Positions 62,672 through 64,000 of a stretch of DNA of 64,000 nt are shown here, piece after piece (position 1 is the first letter of the stretch; the number at the start of each line of letters is the position of its first letter). The notes below the pieces were generated by a model. That model was not told the DNA's origin. It ran no database searches and worked only from the letters and a program-made list of their open reading frames with translations. Both the position numbers and the translations under genes were made by a program. This DNA comes from Salibacterium qingdaonense (GTDB taxonomy: Bacteria; Bacillota; Bacilli; Bacillales; Marinococcaceae). The stretch lies in NCBI RefSeq assembly GCF_900114715.1, contig NZ_FOTY01000009.1, positions 1 to 64,000 on the forward strand, given 5' to 3'.

Positions 62672-63332
62672 ACAATTGTTTCCGAACGTGGAATGGGCGG
62701 CTCTCTGGACAGCATCGCTTGAGACTGTCTATATGAGCCTTGCAGCTGTTATCATGACATTTATTCTTGGAATCATACTCGGTCTGCTTCTTTATTTAAC
62801 GGATAAGGGGAATTTCTGGGAAAATAAAACACTGCATGCGTTGACGGCTGCCGTTGTTAATATTTTCCGTTCCATCCCTTTTATCATCCTGCTTATCCTA
62901 TTGATTCCTTTTACCAATGCCATGCTTGGAACATTTCTTGGACCGAGTGCTGCGCTTCCGGCACTTGTTGCCGGCGCGGCACCGTTTTATGCGAGGCTTG
63001 TGGAGATTGGATTCCGGGAAGTCGATAAAGGGGTTATTGAAGCAGCCCAGTCCATGGGCGCCGGCCAGGGAAGAATTATTATGAGGGTGCTGCTTCCTGA
63101 ATCGATGCCGGCCCTTGTTTCCGGCATTACGGTTACAGGTATTACGCTGGTCAGCTTTACAGCTATGGCAGGTGCAATTGGTGCAGGCGGTCTTGGGGAT
63201 CTTGCGTACCGGGAGGGATTCCAGCGTACGCAGCCTGACGTGACTTTTGCATCTACCATCGCCGTATTGATTATCGTATTCGTCTTCCAGATGATTGGAG
63301 ACCAGCTGACCAGTAAATTAGATAAAAGATAA
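62664..63332 (+). CDS. Methionine ABC transporter permease
   Basis: The 222-residue permease has five helices and the coupling loop GVIEAAQSMGAGQGRIIMRVLLPES typical of MetI. FRSIPFIILLILLIPF in helix 2 is also conserved. A MetI dimer forms the channel between MetQ and MetN. It overlaps metN and is followed 16 bp later by metQ. Confidence 0.95.
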   Translation: MIEQLFPNVEWAALWTASLETVYMSLAAVIMTFILGIILGLLLYLTDKGNFWENKTLHALTAAVVNIFRSIPFIILLILLIPFTNAMLGTFLGPSAALPALVAGAAPFYARLVEIGFREVDKGVIEAAQSMGAGQGRIIMRVLLPESMPALVSGITVTGITLVSFTAMAGAIGAGGLGDLAYREGFQRTQPDVTFASTIAVLIIVFVFQMIGDQLTSKLDKR

Positions 63333-63348
63333 AATGGAGGGAACGAAC

Positions 63349-64000
63349 ATGAAAAAATTGGCACAACTTATCGCTGTTCCATCATTGGTGCTGCTTCTTG
63401 GAGCATGCGGCACAGCCGATAACGGTTCGGAAGAACAGGATTCCGGATCTACTGGAGAAAATAACGAAGGAAATGCTTCGGAAGAGGAAGAAAACACAAC
63501 CCTTACAGTGGGGGCAACCAATGTACCGCACGCGGAAATTCTGGAATTCGCCAAAGATCAGCTGAATGAAGAAGGCATTGAGCTGCAGATTGAAACGTTT
63601 AACGACTATGTACTTCCGAACAAAGCACTTGCTCAAGAAGAACTTGACGCCAACTATTATCAGCATATCCCTTATTTTGAGGGACAGCTTGAAGATAATG
63701 ACAACTATGATTTTGCAAATGCAGGTGGTGTTCATATTGAGCCGATCGGTGTGTATTCCCAGGAGTATGACAATCTTGATGAACTCCCTGAAGGTGCCGA
63801 AATCATCATGAGCAGTTCTGTGGCCGACCACGGACGTATTCTGCAGATGCTTGACGAAAAAGGGTTGATTACGATGCCGGAAGATTCGGGCGTGGATGCG
63901 ACGATTAATGACATCAAAGAGAACCCGAATAACTTCACATTCCGTGCTGATGTTGAAGCTGCAGTGCTTCCACAGGCTTACCAGAACGGAGAAGGAGATG
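63349..64000 (+). CDS. Methionine-binding lipoprotein, cut by the window end
   Basis: ATG 63349 after GGAGGG opens a lipoprotein signal with the lipobox LGAC and an acidic linker. The NlpA/MetQ fold follows: TVGATNVPHAEILEF, VLPNKALAQEELDANYYQHIPYFE and GGVHIEPIGVYSQEY. It captures methionine outside the membrane for MetNI. The last third lies beyond the window; about 217 codons are present. Confidence 0.94.
   Translation, partial: MKKLAQLIAVPSLVLLLGACGTADNGSEEQDSGSTGENNEGNASEEEENTTLTVGATNVPHAEILEFAKDQLNEEGIELQIETFNDYVLPNKALAQEELDANYYQHIPYFEGQLEDNDNYDFANAGGVHIEPIGVYSQEYDNLDELPEGAEIIMSSSVADHGRILQMLDEKGLITMPEDSGVDATINDIKENPNNFTFRADVEAAVLPQAYQNGEGD

Noticed and set aside
1-64000. tRNA or rRNA genes
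   Set aside because: No cloverleaf with GGTTCRANYCC T-arm or rRNA-like block was noticed by eye; a tRNAscan-SE run would be decisive.

Overview
The window looks like chromosome of an endospore-forming, halophilic or alkaliphilic member of the Bacillaceae. The evidence is Bacillus-type gene order (yclNOPQ, yhaQP, yusI-gcvH), CotF-like spore coat proteins, GGAGG ribosome binding sites, TTGACA/TATAAT promoters, and an ectoine hydroxylase (EctD), which marks compatible-solute metabolism. The genus is not certain from the sequence alone.

Region 1 (about 1-21.4 kb) is a decaying accessory region. It holds gene remnants (an MFS fragment, an SDR, two acyltransferase-3 genes, two SGNH lipoproteins, a VOC fragment) and IS debris (an intact IS30-like element, an ISL3 transposase frameshifted before its catalytic Glu, three IS21 istA/istB fragments). 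Among these sits an apparently working cell-envelope set: an MBOAT / DHHW / SGNH-lipoprotein operon for surface polymer O-acylation, a two-component system, a lipoprotein amidase and a lipoprotein polysaccharide deacetylase. Boxes of the type ATCTTTAC, spaced in 11-bp steps, precede four of these transcription units and suggest one regulon.

Region 2 (about 22.0-28.1 kb) is the most unusual part. A glycine-rich, membrane-active-looking protein (with a frameshift near its start) is followed by seven tandem paralogues of a ~100-residue, three-helix membrane protein. Most spacers between the copies carry a relic of the 3' end of the upstream gene. This is the architecture of a pore-forming polymorphic toxin with an amplified immunity array, comparable to staphylococcal TspA/TsaI or streptococcal TelE/TipE, but I recognise neither family. 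An OmpA-domain lipoprotein and an acidic lipoprotein follow.

Region 3 (about 28.2-64 kb) is higher-GC and core-like: a YhaQP ABC exporter, a NERD-domain gene split by an amber codon, an NAD(P)-binding/DUF2867-like protein with a TspO-like membrane protein, NADH dehydrogenase II with a Rex-like operator, a Lac-family beta-glucoside PTS operon with a GH1 phospho-glucosidase and a LicR-type activator, an MDR reductase with an aldo/keto reductase, catalase, a ZIP transporter, a Fur-boxed yclNOPQ siderophore operon, ilvD, ectD, two coat proteins, yusI-gcvH, a heterodimeric ABC exporter and metNIQ (metQ runs off the end).

Two families of intergenic repeats run through region 3. One alternates GTGGACACTA and TAGTGTCCAC about every 25 bp in four clusters of about 200 bp, three of them between convergent genes. 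The other is a ~21-bp-period GGCATGTATT repeat around the NERD gene. Neither matches a repeat class I can name.
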